Assembly (NCBI RefSeq): GCF_900188175.1
Contig: NZ_FZOQ01000003.1
Coordinates: 124,001-188,000 of the forward strand
Length of the DNA stretch: 64,000 nt
Direction of reading: 5' to 3'
From: Pontibacter ummariensis
GTDB taxonomy: Bacteria > Bacteroidota > Bacteroidia > Cytophagales > Hymenobacteraceae
The position numbers and the translations under genes were made by a program. Numbering within the stretch: the first letter of the stretch is position 1; every line of letters starts with the position of its first letter. Positions 1 through 8,921 of this stretch are shown here, piece by piece. A model generated the notes under the pieces. The model had not been told where the DNA came from. It saw only the letters and a program-made list of their open reading frames with translations, and did not search any database.

Positions 1-824
1 AGTACGACAACAAAGAAAGCCCACCATAAAAGCGAGGGCGTGAACCAGCCTGCCTCAAAAGGAATTGGCTCCCGCTCATAGATTACTTTTACTTCCTTTG
101 TTAAGGGTACCGGTTCCCCGTCCTGCACGATAGTGGCATTGGCAAAACCTTTCGCCAGGTAGTCGGGCAGGAACATGTACTCATAGGGACTTGCCTCCTG
201 GTCAATTCGGGCGCCAAGCGCGAGGTCGATCCCAAAGTCTCCCCACGGCTGGGGCGGGAGGTAAAAGTCAATCAGGTTGCGGAAAGTCATGTCCTCGTCG
301 AACTGGCCTATGTTGAAGGCAAGCTTGTTCGGGAAAGTAGCCTCTATGCCATCCCGGATACGGGTAGCACAATTATCGAAAAAGAAATCGTAGAGGTAAA
401 AGCGGTTGGCGGGCAGGTAATTGTTTGTCAGGAAAGCCCAGTACTGCTGGCGTTGCGCATAGGTCAGGTTCAGCTCCTGCTCGTACACCGAACGGTTATC
501 GTCTATGTAGCTGTACACGAAGTCGCGGTAGTTGGCTGCTGAGAGCTTGTACTTTAGCTTGCCCCGGGCAAACTTAAGGTAGAAGTTCGGCTCATCGAAG
601 TCAAAAGTACCGTAATTGAAAACAACGTCCAGACCAGAAACCGGGTCGGTTACGCGTACCGCGCTATGCCCAAAGATAGCGTACAGGTCTTGCCCACTGG
701 AGCAGGTAAGAAGGCTGATCTTGGCCTCCGGGGAAATTTCCATTCCCTCAAACTGGGCCCAGCCAGGCAGGGTGAAAAGGCTGAGCAGCAGGGCCAGCCC
801 TATCTTTTTTATATAGTTCTTCAT
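1..824 (-). CDS. DUF4105 domain protein (Lnb N-terminal-like), partial
   Basis: The gene runs off the left edge, so the C-terminus is missing; about 274 codons are visible. It starts with a signal peptide (MKNYIKKIGLALLLSLFTLP, cleaved near GWAQ). It then carries the family signature CSSGQDLYAIFGHSAVRV and, further on, DNCATRIRD, both typical of DUF4105/Lnb N-terminal periplasmic domains. A hydrophobic segment begins at the edge (SLLWWAFFVVV), so the protein is probably anchored in the inner membrane with its N-terminal domain in the periplasm. Its biochemical role is not established. The start codon lies 1 base after the rsmI stop codon, so the two genes are probably co-transcribed and translationally coupled. 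Confidence 0.8.
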   Translation of the reverse strand, partial: MKNYIKKIGLALLLSLFTLPGWAQFEGMEISPEAKISLLTCSSGQDLYAIFGHSAVRVTDPVSGLDVVFNYGTFDFDEPNFYLKFARGKLKYKLSAANYRDFVYSYIDDNRSVYEQELNLTYAQRQQYWAFLTNNYLPANRFYLYDFFFDNCATRIRDGIEATFPNKLAFNIGQFDEDMTFRNLIDFYLPPQPWGDFGIDLALGARIDQEASPYEYMFLPDYLAKGFANATIVQDGEPVPLTKEVKVIYEREPIPFEAGWFTPSLLWWAFFVVV

Positions 825-825
825 G

Positions 826-1536
826 TTAATCTTTATCGGCTTTACCCCCTTTGGGTGCCCCGGACACTACCAGCACAAACTCACCTTTGATGGCTTTGTT
901 ATTGAAAATCTGGATCAGCTCCTCTAAGGTTCCGTGGATGGTTTCCTCGAACATTTTTGAGATTTCACGTGAAACAGAGGCTTCACGCTCGGCCCCAAAG
1001 TACTCTTTAAACTGGCCCAGCGTTTTGAGCAGGCGATGGGGCGACTCATAAAAAATCATGGTACGCTCCTCCTCTGCCAGGGCCTGCAGGCGTGTCTGGC
1101 GTCCTTTTTTTACAGGCAGGAAGCCCTCAAACGTAAAACGATCGGTGCTGAAGCCAGACTTAACCAGCGCCGGCACAAAAGCCGTTGGCCCTGGCAGGCA
1201 CTCTACCTTGATGCCATTCTTCACGCACTCGCGCACCAGGTAAAATCCGGGGTCAGAAATGCCAGGCGTACCGGCATCCGATACCAGCGCCATGACCTCT
1301 CCTGCCTTCAGGCGGTCAACTAAGTGGGCCGTGGCTTTGTGCTCGTTGTGCAAATGGTGGCTGTGCATGCGCTTCTCTATGCCCAGGTGCTGCAGCAATT
1401 TGCCGCTGGTACGGGTATCCTCCGCCAAAATCACGTCTACCTCCTTCAACACGCGGATCGCGCGTAGGGTAATATCTTCCAGGTTACCAATGGGGGTTGG
1501 CACCAGGTATAAACTCGTCTTGTCCTGTTCCTGCAT
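826..1536 (-). CDS. rsmI: 16S rRNA (cytidine-1402-2'-O)-methyltransferase RsmI
   Basis: This is a tetrapyrrole-methylase-fold enzyme that 2'-O-methylates C1402 in the ribosomal P site using S-adenosylmethionine. The family signature is clear: YLVPTPIGNLEDITLRA near residue 10, AEDTRTSGKLLQH near 39, VSDAGTPGISDPG near 85, LPGPTAFVPAL near 115 and FEGFLPVKKG near 136. The length of 236 aa fits shorter family members. It is the first gene of a minus-strand pair with the DUF4105 gene. The start at 1536 gives a complete N-terminus just before the first beta strand. Confidence 0.95.
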   Translation of the reverse strand: MQEQDKTSLYLVPTPIGNLEDITLRAIRVLKEVDVILAEDTRTSGKLLQHLGIEKRMHSHHLHNEHKATAHLVDRLKAGEVMALVSDAGTPGISDPGFYLVRECVKNGIKVECLPGPTAFVPALVKSGFSTDRFTFEGFLPVKKGRQTRLQALAEEERTMIFYESPHRLLKTLGQFKEYFGAEREASVSREISKMFEETIHGTLEELIQIFNNKAIKGEFVLVVSGAPKGGKADKD

Positions 1537-1653
1537 ACCTCAAAGATACTACAATTTATAGTTCAAAGACACGGCCTTGCGCTAGCGTAGAGGTGCCAAC
1601 AGTATAAGCAAAAGGTATGCCCTTTGGCTTACCAACGCCGTATGGCAGCGATA

Positions 1654-1908
1654 TCAGGAGGCAGTTTGCGTTAAGTTGTTGTATATGCTGTCTATCCGTT
1701 TAGCTAGTGCATGGTCCAGGTCCGTTACGGTGTTGTTGGCATCGTGGGTGGTTAGCTCTATGGTTACTTTGTTGTACACGTTGCTCCACCAGGGGTGGTG
1801 GTTCATCTCCTCGGCCACCTCTGCTACCTCGTTCATAAATTGCATGGCCTGCTTAAAGTCTTGAAAGGTAAATGTTCGTTTTAACGTATCGTTTTCGTTC
1901 TGCCACAT
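1654..1908 (-). CDS. Pterin-4a-carbinolamine dehydratase
   Basis: The enzyme dehydrates 4a-hydroxytetrahydropterin after aromatic amino acid hydroxylation, and family members can act as dimerisation cofactors. The diagnostic block EEMNHHPWWSNVYNKVTIEL followed by THDANNTVTDLDHALAKRID is present, including the active-site His-His pair. I place the start at the ATG at 1908 (MWQNENDTLK, 84 aa) because the 18 residues upstream in the longer open frame are not family-like and 84 aa is close to the usual 90-110. It stands alone on the minus strand, divergent from the SDR gene. No hydroxylase gene is visible nearby. Confidence 0.9.
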   Translation of the reverse strand: MWQNENDTLKRTFTFQDFKQAMQFMNEVAEVAEEMNHHPWWSNVYNKVTIELTTHDANNTVTDLDHALAKRIDSIYNNLTQTAS

Positions 1909-2035
1909 GGTTTTGAAGTTTGTACACAAATGAAATCCTGTTCTGCTGAATAACAGCAACATGCCATATAGGCTGTCGTATAGTTTAACCTGTTGACTTA
2001 TTAAACGTGAAACCAGTACAAACTAAATAAAAGCT

Positions 2036-2893
2036 ATGGAAAACAAACCAAAATCTTTCCCGCCACAGCACTTTGAGCAGCCAGCCCGTGAAGGCGAAAT
2101 GACCCCGGAGCCGGAGATTATACGGGACTCTTATAAAGGCGCAGACAAGCTGAAAGATAAAGTGGCCCTGATAACAGGGGGCGATAGCGGCATAGGACGT
2201 GCCGTTGCCGTGCACTTTGCCCGAGAGGGAGCCGACGTCGCCATCGTGTACCTGGAGGAGGACAAGGACGCGCAGAAAACCAAGGAACTGGTCGAGAAAG
2301 AAGGGCGCAAGTGTCTTGTGATCGCCGGAGACGTGGGAGACGAAGCCTTTGCCCAAAAGGCCGTACAGCAGACGGTGGATCAGTTTGGTAAACTGGATGT
2401 GCTGGTAAATAACGCCGGTGAACAGCACGTGCAGAAGGACATTCGGGATATTTCTGCCGAGCAGCTGCAACGCACCTTCTCCACAAACATCTTTGGCATG
2501 TTTTACTTTGTGAAAGCCGCTTTAGATCATTTGAAAGAAGGCAGCACCATCGTCAACACTACTTCTGTTACAGCCTACCACGGTAATAAGGTGCTGGTAG
2601 ACTATTCTGCCACCAAAGGTGCTATCCTGGCCTTTACACGCAGCCTTGCTAAAATGCTGGCCGAAAAGAAAATCCGCGTAAACGGTGTGGCACCAGGCCC
2701 TATCTGGACACCCCTGATCCCGGGTACCTTTCCTGAGGAGAAAGTAAAGTCTTTTGGATCGAACACGCCACTTAAGCGTGCCGGACAACCCTCAGAAGTA
2801 GCCCCTGCTTATGTATACCTGGCTTCTGAGGACTCCGCTTATACTGTTGGTGAGATTGTACACGTAAATGGCGGTGAGATGGTGGCAACTTAA
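2036..2893 (+). CDS. SDR family oxidoreductase, general-stress type
   Basis: This is a classical short-chain dehydrogenase/reductase of 285 aa. The nucleotide-binding motif TGGDSGIG lies at residues 47-54, NNAG at 125-128, and the catalytic set is Ser177, Tyr190 and Lys194 (YSATK). The roughly 40-residue hydrophilic N-terminal extension rich in Pro, Glu and Lys is typical of the YghA/YhxC group annotated as glucose or general-stress dehydrogenases; the true substrate cannot be told from sequence. Two small hydrophilic proteins of stress-protein-like composition follow on the same strand at 91 and 84 nt spacing, which suggests a common stress regulon (inference). Confidence 0.9.
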   Translation: MENKPKSFPPQHFEQPAREGEMTPEPEIIRDSYKGADKLKDKVALITGGDSGIGRAVAVHFAREGADVAIVYLEEDKDAQKTKELVEKEGRKCLVIAGDVGDEAFAQKAVQQTVDQFGKLDVLVNNAGEQHVQKDIRDISAEQLQRTFSTNIFGMFYFVKAALDHLKEGSTIVNTTSVTAYHGNKVLVDYSATKGAILAFTRSLAKMLAEKKIRVNGVAPGPIWTPLIPGTFPEEKVKSFGSNTPLKRAGQPSEVAPAYVYLASEDSAYTVGEIVHVNGGEMVAT

Positions 2894-2983
2894 GCCATAA
2901 GCCAACCCTAACGGCCTGATTGGAGTAAAATAGATAAGAGAAGCCCGGTTTAACATGGGCTACACTATTTAAAAACGAATATT

Positions 2984-3286
2984 ATGGCTGAAGATAAAAA
3001 TAAGAAAAACACGCTGCAGGGGCAGTCGCCAAACGAGCGAGGCATGCGCGTGGAGGAACCAGATACAAGTGAACAGGAAATGAGAGCCGGGCATATTATT
3101 CCGGGAGCAGATCCGCCAAAGAACGAGCACCAACGCGGGGGCTTCGGCAACCGCGACGGTAAAGAAGGCTTCGGTAGCGATACTGCTGCGGAAGGCCCGT
3201 CAGCCACTGGCTTGAGCGAGTACGCTGACGACGGTATACGCCCGGGCGATAACATCCGCACCGAAGAAGAAGGCCGCGGAACCTAA
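2984..3286 (+). CDS. Small hydrophilic, probably disordered protein
   Basis: I do not recognise a named family. The 100-residue protein has no hydrophobic segment, no cysteine, and is rich in Gly, Glu, Asp, Arg and Asn (for example HQRGGFGNRDGKEGFGSD), so it is probably intrinsically disordered. This composition resembles bacterial hydrophilins and stress proteins. It lies between a stress-type SDR and another small hydrophilic gene, all on the plus strand. The ATG at 2984 follows an A-rich stretch without a clear Shine-Dalgarno sequence, as is usual in Bacteroidota. Confidence 0.65.
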   Translation: MAEDKNKKNTLQGQSPNERGMRVEEPDTSEQEMRAGHIIPGADPPKNEHQRGGFGNRDGKEGFGSDTAAEGPSATGLSEYADDGIRPGDNIRTEEEGRGT

Positions 3287-3370
3287 GCACTGGTATCAGT
3301 GGAGTTGGTGCATGTACGGCAAGAAGCCATGGCGCCAGATGTTGAATTTAATTAGAAGGAGGAAAAAATC

Positions 3371-3625
3371 ATGCCTTATAAGCACACAAAACCAAGCACA
3401 GAAAACGAGGGAAGCCCAAGCGGAAGAGGACAAAGCAAAGCCGCTGGAGGGAAACCCGTAGACCCTAGCCAAACCCGTGAAGAACACGAGGAGCTAAAGA
3501 AAAAGTACACATCGGGGCCAGATGACGTAGCGCCTGATGTAAGTGAGAACAACGCTAATGTTATCACGAATAACCCTAACCGCAACCTTGACAAGCCGGA
3601 TATTAACAAGGGCTCGTATAATTAA
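3371..3625 (+). CDS. Small hydrophilic protein
   Basis: This is an 84-residue charged protein without hydrophobic segments or recognisable domains, rich in Ser, Gly, Lys, Glu and Asn. The Gly/Ser-rich first half and Asn/Pro-rich tail suggest disorder. An unusually good ribosome binding site, AGAAGGAGG, sits 8-9 nt before the ATG, which supports translation and this start. It resembles its upstream neighbour (2984-3286) in composition but not in alignable sequence. A strong terminator at 3647-3684 closes the cluster. Confidence 0.65.
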   Translation: MPYKHTKPSTENEGSPSGRGQSKAAGGKPVDPSQTREEHEELKKKYTSGPDDVAPDVSENNANVITNNPNRNLDKPDINKGSYN

Positions 3626-3646
3626 TTAAGCGTACCTAACACATAG

Positions 3647-3684
3647 ACAGAAATAGCACCTGCTACAACGGGTGCTATTTCTGT
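3647..3684 (+). terminator. Rho-independent terminator of the SDR/small-protein cluster
   Basis: A 14-bp perfect stem (ACAGAAATAGCACC at 3647-3660, complement at 3671-3684) with a 10-nt loop is followed by a T-rich run. The run merges with the -7 element of the next promoter. Confidence 0.85.
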
Positions 3685-3685
3685 T

Positions 3686-3693
3686 TATATTTG
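3686..3693 (+). promoter_or_regulatory. Promoter -7 element for the phosphoesterase gene
   Basis: TATATTTG is an exact match to the Bacteroidota -7 consensus TAnnTTTG, 22 nt before the ATG at 3716. No TTG is present at the usual -33 distance because the terminator stem occupies that place. Confidence 0.55.
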
Positions 3694-3715
3694 CCTATAG
3701 TGCAAAAGAAATTCC

Positions 3716-4408
3716 ATGGCCCGTTACGCCCTTACTGACCTCCACGGTTGCTCTCAAACGCTTAAAGCCCTCATAGAGCAGCTCAAGCTTCAAAAAACAG
3801 ACGAACTGTACCTCCTGGGCGATTTCGTGAACAAGGGGCCAGACAGCAAGGGAGTGATAGACTTTATCCTGCACTTGCAGAAACAGCACTACCAGGTGCA
3901 GTGCCTACGGGGTAACCACGACCAAATGCTGTTGAAGTCCACTAAAAAGGGAGCCGCTGCCCTCAAGCTTACCCCAGCAGAGCAAGAGCTTACCTTGCAG
4001 AGCTTTGACATTAAACATTTTGAGAGCCTCCCTGCTAAATACGTTTCCTTTCTCAAAGGCCTTCCTTACTACTTAGAGCTGCCGGACTATTACCTGGTGC
4101 ACGCTGGTTTTGATTTTAAGCAGAAAGATATCTTTCAGGAGGCCGACGCCATGCTCAACATCCGGGACTACAAAGTGGACTGGGAGCGGCTGGACAACAA
4201 GCGTTTGCTGCATGGGCATACTCCCACTGCTCTCCACAGCATTAAAAAGGGGGCTACCCACCAGGAACAAAAGCTAAACCTGGACGCCGGCTGCGTCTAT
4301 TACAAAAATGCCGCTTTGGGTAACCTCGTCGCGCTGGACCTTGATAGCCAGGAGCTGTTCGTGCAGCCAAACGAAGACCGGCCTTACCCCGTGGCCAGGA
4401 AGAGCTAG
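3716..4408 (+). CDS. Metallophosphoesterase, PPP-type protein phosphatase family
   Basis: This 230-residue protein belongs to the calcineurin-like phosphoesterases related to lambda phosphatase and ApaH. Metal-binding motifs are visible in order: TDLHG (residues 7-11, usually GDIHG), LGDFVNKGPDS (34-44, usually GDxVDRGP), LRGNHD near 66, and HGHTP near 165. The N in GDFVNKG is common in Bacteroidota homologues and keeps the metal ligands. It should dephosphorylate Ser/Thr/Tyr proteins or small substrates in the cytoplasm; the substrate is unknown. It has its own promoter and lies 167 nt ahead of glyA. Confidence 0.88.
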   Translation: MARYALTDLHGCSQTLKALIEQLKLQKTDELYLLGDFVNKGPDSKGVIDFILHLQKQHYQVQCLRGNHDQMLLKSTKKGAAALKLTPAEQELTLQSFDIKHFESLPAKYVSFLKGLPYYLELPDYYLVHAGFDFKQKDIFQEADAMLNIRDYKVDWERLDNKRLLHGHTPTALHSIKKGATHQEQKLNLDAGCVYYKNAALGNLVALDLDSQELFVQPNEDRPYPVARKS

Positions 4409-4517
4409 TTTCGGTTTTATCCCTCGTGTACGCGAATACCGTGATAGGAGCCTCCTGTGCCTCTTCTAAGGGTTTTTTGTAGCACAAGTGGCTGGCGGCA
4501 TATAAACTTCTGAAACA

Positions 4518-4548
4518 TTGGTTTATTCCGGCACATACTTTAATTTTG
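4518..4548 (+). promoter_or_regulatory. Promoter of glyA-tatC-rpiB
   Basis: TTG at 4518-4520, a 20-nt spacer and TAATTTTG at 4541-4548 match the Bacteroidota -33/-7 promoter exactly. The leader to the glyA ATG is about 20 nt. Confidence 0.7.
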
Positions 4549-4575
4549 AACGCTTACTAAACCTATCCTAAACCG

Positions 4576-5850
4576 ATGCAAAAAGATACAGCTATATTTG
4601 ACCTGATTGCAAAAGAAAAAGCCCGTCAGACGCACGGCATTGAACTGATCGCCTCCGAGAACTTTGTGTCGGAGCAGGTGATGCAGGCAATGGGCAGTGT
4701 GATGACAAACAAGTATGCCGAAGGACTACCTGGCAAGCGCTACTACGGTGGCTGCGAGGTGGTAGACCAGTCGGAGCAACTGGCTATTGACCGGGCAAAG
4801 GAGCTTTTTGGTGTGGAGTGGGTAAACGTGCAGCCACACTCCGGGGCGCAGGCGAACTCGGCTGTGATGCTGGCTGTGCTAAACCCAGGAGATAAAATCC
4901 TCGGTTTCGACCTGTCGCATGGTGGCCACCTGACCCACGGCTCGCCTGTTAACTTTTCGGGCAAGCTGTATAACCCTACCTTCTATGGTGTGGAGCAGGA
5001 AACAGGCCTCATCGACTTTGACAAGGTAGTGGAAACAGCGCGACGTGAGCGTCCGAAGCTGATCATTTGCGGCGCCTCTGCTTACAGCCGCGACTGGGAC
5101 TATAAGAAGCTGCGCCAAGCGGCGGATGAAGTAGGAGCCCTGTTGCTGGCTGATATCTCTCACCCTTCTGGCCTGATTGCCCGTGGCTTGTTAAACAACC
5201 CATTCGAGCACTGCCATATCGTAACGACCACTACCCACAAAACCCTTCGCGGACCACGTGGCGGTATGATCATGATGGGGAAAGACTTTGAGAATCCTTT
5301 CGGCCTGAAAACACCAAAAGGCGAAACCAGAATGATGTCTTCTGTGTTGGATGGAGCAGTATTCCCGGGAACACAAGGCGGCCCGCTGGAGCACGTGATC
5401 GCTGCGAAAGCAGTAGCCTTCTATGAGGCGCTTTCTGACGGGTACCTGGAGTATGTGAAGCAGGTACAGCAAAATGCGCAGGCAATGGCTAAGGCTTTCC
5501 TAGAGCGCGGATATGACATCATCTCCGGCGGAACGAACAACCACATGATGCTGATCGACCTGCGTTCTAAAGACATTACGGGCAAGCTGGCCGAGAACAC
5601 GCTGGTGAAAGCAGACATCACGATTAACAAGAACATGGTACCGTTCGATGACAAGTCACCGTTCGTGACGTCCGGCATGCGTGTAGGTACGGCGGCAATC
5701 ACTACCCGCGGTCTGAAGGAAAACGATATGAGCCGTATTGTAGAGTTGATCGACACTGTGCTGACCAACCACGATAGTGAGAGCAAGATCAGCGCTGTCC
5801 GCACGGAAATTAACGGCTGGATGCAGGAGTATCCGCTTTTCGCTTATTAA
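4576..5850 (+). CDS. glyA: Serine hydroxymethyltransferase
   Basis: GlyA interconverts serine and glycine while charging tetrahydrofolate with a one-carbon unit, using pyridoxal phosphate. The 424-residue protein shows the family landmarks IELIASENF near residue 22, [10 protein letters not shown] near 50, HSGAQAN near 88 and the PLP lysine at 222 in [14 protein letters not shown]. Its product feeds MetF and MetH, which are encoded 45 kb downstream in this window. It leads a tight plus-strand operon with tatC and rpiB. Confidence 0.98.
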   Translation: MQKDTAIFDLIAKEKARQTHGIELIASENFVSEQVMQAMGSVMTNKYAEGLPGKRYYGGCEVVDQSEQLAIDRAKELFGVEWVNVQPHSGAQANSAVMLAVLNPGDKILGFDLSHGGHLTHGSPVNFSGKLYNPTFYGVEQETGLIDFDKVVETARRERPKLIICGASAYSRDWDYKKLRQAADEVGALLLADISHPSGLIARGLLNNPFEHCHIVTTTTHKTLRGPRGGMIMMGKDFENPFGLKTPKGETRMMSSVLDGAVFPGTQGGPLEHVIAAKAVAFYEALSDGYLEYVKQVQQNAQAMAKAFLERGYDIISGGTNNHMMLIDLRSKDITGKLAENTLVKADITINKNMVPFDDKSPFVTSGMRVGTAAITTRGLKENDMSRIVELIDTVLTNHDSESKISAVRTEINGWMQEYPLFAY

Positions 5851-5887
5851 ATAACAGAAATTGACAGATAGGAGGAGCCCCGTTTTG

Positions 5888-6730
5888 ATGGATCAACCAT
5901 ACATGGAGGAAGAGCAGCAGGAGATGTCCTTCGTGGACCACCTGGAGGAGCTACGGTGGCACATCATCAGGGCATTAGGCTCGATCTTCGTTTTCGGGAC
6001 CATTGCCTTCCTGGCAAAAGGCTTTGTATTCCATGACATCATTCTGGCCCCGGCACGCACTGACTTCCTGAGTTACCGGGTCATGTGCGCCTTGGGTCAA
6101 AAGGTAGGCACTGATGCCCTCTGTTTCACAGAAATGGGCTTTACCATCCAGAGCCGGCAGATGAGCGGGCAGTTCACCATGCACCTGCTTGTCTCTGTGG
6201 TGCTGGGCCTGGCCTGTGCCTTCCCCTATGCCTTTTGGGAGATCTGGCGCTTCGTGAGACCGGGACTTTACCCACAGGAGCGTAAGAACTCACAGGGAGC
6301 CGTGTTCTTTGTGTCGATCCTGTTTATCATGGGGTTGCTGTTTGGCTACTACGTGGTGTCCCCTATCTCGATTAACTTTCTGGCCGGGTATCAGGTAGAT
6401 CCTACCATTGTAAATGAGTTCGACCTGTCGTCCTACATCTCTACGCTTACGACGCTGTGCCTGGCCTGTGCCTTTATGTTTGAGATGCCAGTGATCGTTT
6501 TCTTTCTGACGAAGGCAGGACTGATCACACCGGAAACTATGAAGCTCTATCGCCGGCATGCACTGATAGTGATATTAGTGGTAGGTGCGATCATCACGCC
6601 GCCGGATGTGGTAAGCCAGCTGTTGATCTCTATGCCGCTCATGCTTTTATACGAAGCGAGTATAAGCGTTTCACGGTCTATCCGAAACAGTGACTTAAAG
6701 AGGCTTAACGAAAATAATACGATAGATTAA
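5888..6730 (+). CDS. tatC: Sec-independent (twin-arginine) translocase subunit TatC
   Basis: TatC is the signal-binding membrane core of the Tat pathway for folded proteins. MSFVDHLEELRWHIIRA at the N-terminus, PYAFWEIWRFVRPGLYPQER in the middle and the six hydrophobic segments expected for the family are visible. I choose ATG 5888 (280 aa) because GGAGGAG at 5871-5877 lies 10 nt upstream; an in-frame TTG at 5861 would sit before that site. The insertion of about 60 residues between the first two membrane segments is usual for Bacteroidota TatC. It is 37 nt after glyA and 2 nt before rpiB. Confidence 0.95.
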   Translation: MDQPYMEEEQQEMSFVDHLEELRWHIIRALGSIFVFGTIAFLAKGFVFHDIILAPARTDFLSYRVMCALGQKVGTDALCFTEMGFTIQSRQMSGQFTMHLLVSVVLGLACAFPYAFWEIWRFVRPGLYPQERKNSQGAVFFVSILFIMGLLFGYYVVSPISINFLAGYQVDPTIVNEFDLSSYISTLTTLCLACAFMFEMPVIVFFLTKAGLITPETMKLYRRHALIVILVVGAIITPPDVVSQLLISMPLMLLYEASISVSRSIRNSDLKRLNENNTID

Positions 6731-6732
6731 CC

Positions 6733-7170
6733 ATGGCACTAAAGATTGCAATAGGCGGAGACCACGCCGGCTACTCTTATAAAGGGATCATAAAAGGCGA
6801 GTTACAGGAACTGGGGTACCTTGTCCAGGACTTTGGGCCAGACTCAGAGGCTTCTGTGGATTACCCTGACCACGTGCACCCGCTGGCAAAGGCAGTGGTG
6901 AGCAAAGAGGTGGACTTTGGTATCCTGGTATGCGGCAGCGGGAACGGGGTGGCTATAACAGCCAACAAGTACCAGGAGGTACGGGCAGCCTTGTGCTGGC
7001 AGTCTGAGTTGGCGAAACTAGCCCGTGAGCATAATAACGCAAACGTCCTTTGTATCCCTGCACGTTTTGTAACGGTAGATGAGGCAAAAGAGATGGTGCG
7101 TGTGTTTTTAACCACAGCTTTTGAAGGCGGCCGTCACCAAACACGCGTAGATAAAATTACCACCTGCTAA
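6733..7170 (+). CDS. rpiB: Ribose-5-phosphate isomerase B
   Basis: RpiB interconverts ribose-5-phosphate and ribulose-5-phosphate in the pentose phosphate pathway. The 145-residue protein carries IGGDHAGY at the N-terminus, the active-site loop LVCGSGNGV with its catalytic cysteine near residue 68, and REHNNANVLCIPAR near 95. These are standard for the LacAB/RpiB family. The gene begins 2 nt after the tatC stop codon and is the last gene of the operon, followed by a strong terminator. Confidence 0.96.
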   Translation: MALKIAIGGDHAGYSYKGIIKGELQELGYLVQDFGPDSEASVDYPDHVHPLAKAVVSKEVDFGILVCGSGNGVAITANKYQEVRAALCWQSELAKLAREHNNANVLCIPARFVTVDEAKEMVRVFLTTAFEGGRHQTRVDKITTC

Positions 7171-7203
7171 AAAAAGTTTATTTTATAATTCTATATAGGT
7201 CTT

Positions 7204-7238
7204 AAAGCCGTAGCTATTTTAGCTGCGGCTTTATTTTT
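7204..7238 (+). terminator. Terminator of glyA-tatC-rpiB
   Basis: A 12-bp stem (7204-7215 with 7221-7232, one G-T pair) with a 5-nt loop is followed by ATTTTT. It lies between convergent genes. Confidence 0.85.
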
Positions 7239-7288
7239 AGCTGGAGGTAGCGTTTGGTTTTCTCCCCTATGAGGCTAGGCCTGCCTTT

Positions 7289-8692
7289 CTAATCTGTCAG
7301 TTGGTACACCCCCTGTACGTCGGTGGGGGTGTAATCGCCGAACACAGCAGGTATTTTATAGCTTAATTCCGGCATCAGCCCTACTTCGTCAACAATAAAA
7401 GCCGGTCTCTCACCACTGAAGTTCTGGCTAATGCGGAAAACAGCGTCGTATTCGTTTAACCGCTTGAAGTGGCGCTGCGCGAGCTCCCAGTTTATATAAG
7501 GGGTAACAGGCCTGTTCTGAATGTAATACCGGGTGTCTTTACCCAGTACCAGCACGGTAGTTTGTTCCACGGGCATTTCCGGAGCCTCCGGCAACAGGAG
7601 CGGCGATTCCTCAAGCGACAGGTAGGGGTTGATGCCCAGCACCAGCCGGTATCGGAGTACCAGCACGCCTCCCAGCACGATAAAGAACACAAGGTTTAGA
7701 AGCCACTTTTTCCGGTTAGAGTTAAAGAAGAACTCTGAGAAGTAAGCCAGCGGAGGCAGTACCAGCACAAAGGTAGCCACGGTAATCTCATCCCGGGTAA
7801 AAATGACCAGGAAGCTTACAAAAAGCCAGACCCACATCACCTGCTGAAACTTTACCTGAAATACTAGGCGCTGTGGTAAGGAAGCCGTACTGAGCAAGGA
7901 GATCAGCAGCACCAGGGCTGGGATAGCCATTAGCTTGGCCACATCAGCAGGTGGGCGCAGAAAATCTACCTGCAGTTGCCAGGGGCGTAACAGATGCAAC
8001 TCTATAAACTCCTGCCCGGTGTTGGTATAAAAGTAATAGGTCATCAGCACGGCATAAGGGAAAATGAAACCGCAGAGCATGAGCAGGAAGCTTCGGAACG
8101 TATTGGAGGCGAAGAAGAAAACGCCGAAAGCGCCTATCAGCAGGAAGAGGGCCAGCGGAAGAAAACACATAGCAGCGAGCCCCAGCATAAAGCCTCCCAC
8201 AAACAAGCGGTTATTATCAAATCCTTCCTTGGAAAGGGTCACAACATAGGGGAGGGACAATAGAACAAAAGTATTGCCTAACAGCAGCGGGGTAAGCATG
8301 TTAAACTCAAACGAGAGGCTGCCGATCACCAGGTACACCAAGGCCGGGATATAACTCTTGCTGGCATAAACATTGTGCCTGTTAAAAATGGCGTTCAGAA
8401 GCAGGGCCTGTAGCAGGAGTAGCGCCAGGGCTGCCAACCGGTAGACCAGGAATGAGCGCCCAGCTACTACATCTAGTACCCAGAAGACGAATGCAGAGAG
8501 CGGGGCTGTGTTATCATATACATCGCGGTACATGGCAAAGCCCTCTGCCAGGCGCTCCCCTACCAACATGTGTAGCAGTTCTGGCGCTGTGCCGGGTATG
8601 CCCCATAAGATAAGTGGTAGCTGAATAGCCAGAAAAAGCAAAACCAGCAGGATCAGTCGGGAAGGCAGTATGCTTCGGAAGTAACTAATCAA
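7289..8692 (-). CDS. Polytopic membrane protein, GT-C/DUF6427-like
   Basis: The 467-residue protein has about 10 to 12 hydrophobic segments over residues 10-345 and a soluble C-terminal part of about 110 residues. After the first membrane segment comes GERLAEGFAMYRDVYDNTAP, which resembles the first periplasmic loop of GT-C glycosyltransferases (ArnT/PMT type: an Asp-containing loop after TM1). The N-terminus also resembles the Bacteroidota family DUF6427. It may transfer a sugar from a lipid carrier in the cell envelope, but donor and acceptor are unknown. It is transcribed alone, divergent from rbfA. Confidence 0.6.
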   Translation of the reverse strand: MISYFRSILPSRLILLVLLFLAIQLPLILWGIPGTAPELLHMLVGERLAEGFAMYRDVYDNTAPLSAFVFWVLDVVAGRSFLVYRLAALALLLLQALLLNAIFNRHNVYASKSYIPALVYLVIGSLSFEFNMLTPLLLGNTFVLLSLPYVVTLSKEGFDNNRLFVGGFMLGLAAMCFLPLALFLLIGAFGVFFFASNTFRSFLLMLCGFIFPYAVLMTYYFYTNTGQEFIELHLLRPWQLQVDFLRPPADVAKLMAIPALVLLISLLSTASLPQRLVFQVKFQQVMWVWLFVSFLVIFTRDEITVATFVLVLPPLAYFSEFFFNSNRKKWLLNLVFFIVLGGVLVLRYRLVLGINPYLSLEESPLLLPEAPEMPVEQTTVLVLGKDTRYYIQNRPVTPYINWELAQRHFKRLNEYDAVFRISQNFSGERPAFIVDEVGLMPELSYKIPAVFGDYTPTDVQGVYQLTD

Positions 8693-8904
8693 GTAAAGAT
8701 GGTGTTAGAAAGAACTATATACCTGGACAAAAGACGCTGGACAAAAGTTGCCGGAAAGGCATTTGCTCTTTCCGGGTGCTGCCTAGCGGGCAAAACCTTT
8801 GGGGGTACCCGTACATTAGCAAGCGTCTCTGTTCCTGTAGCGTTTGAAGGCCCCGGTCCCGAAATGAGTAGGGCGCTATTGGGGTAAAAATGCGAAATTA
8901 ATAT

Positions 8905-8912
8905 GATATTTG
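8905..8912 (+). promoter_or_regulatory. Probable -7 element of rbfA
   Basis: GATATTTG matches TAnnTTTG in 7 of 8 positions and ends 9 nt before the rbfA ATG, so the transcript would have almost no leader. A TTG occurs at 8879-8881 with a 23-nt spacer. Confidence 0.4.
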
Positions 8913-8921
8913 CAGCTTCGT

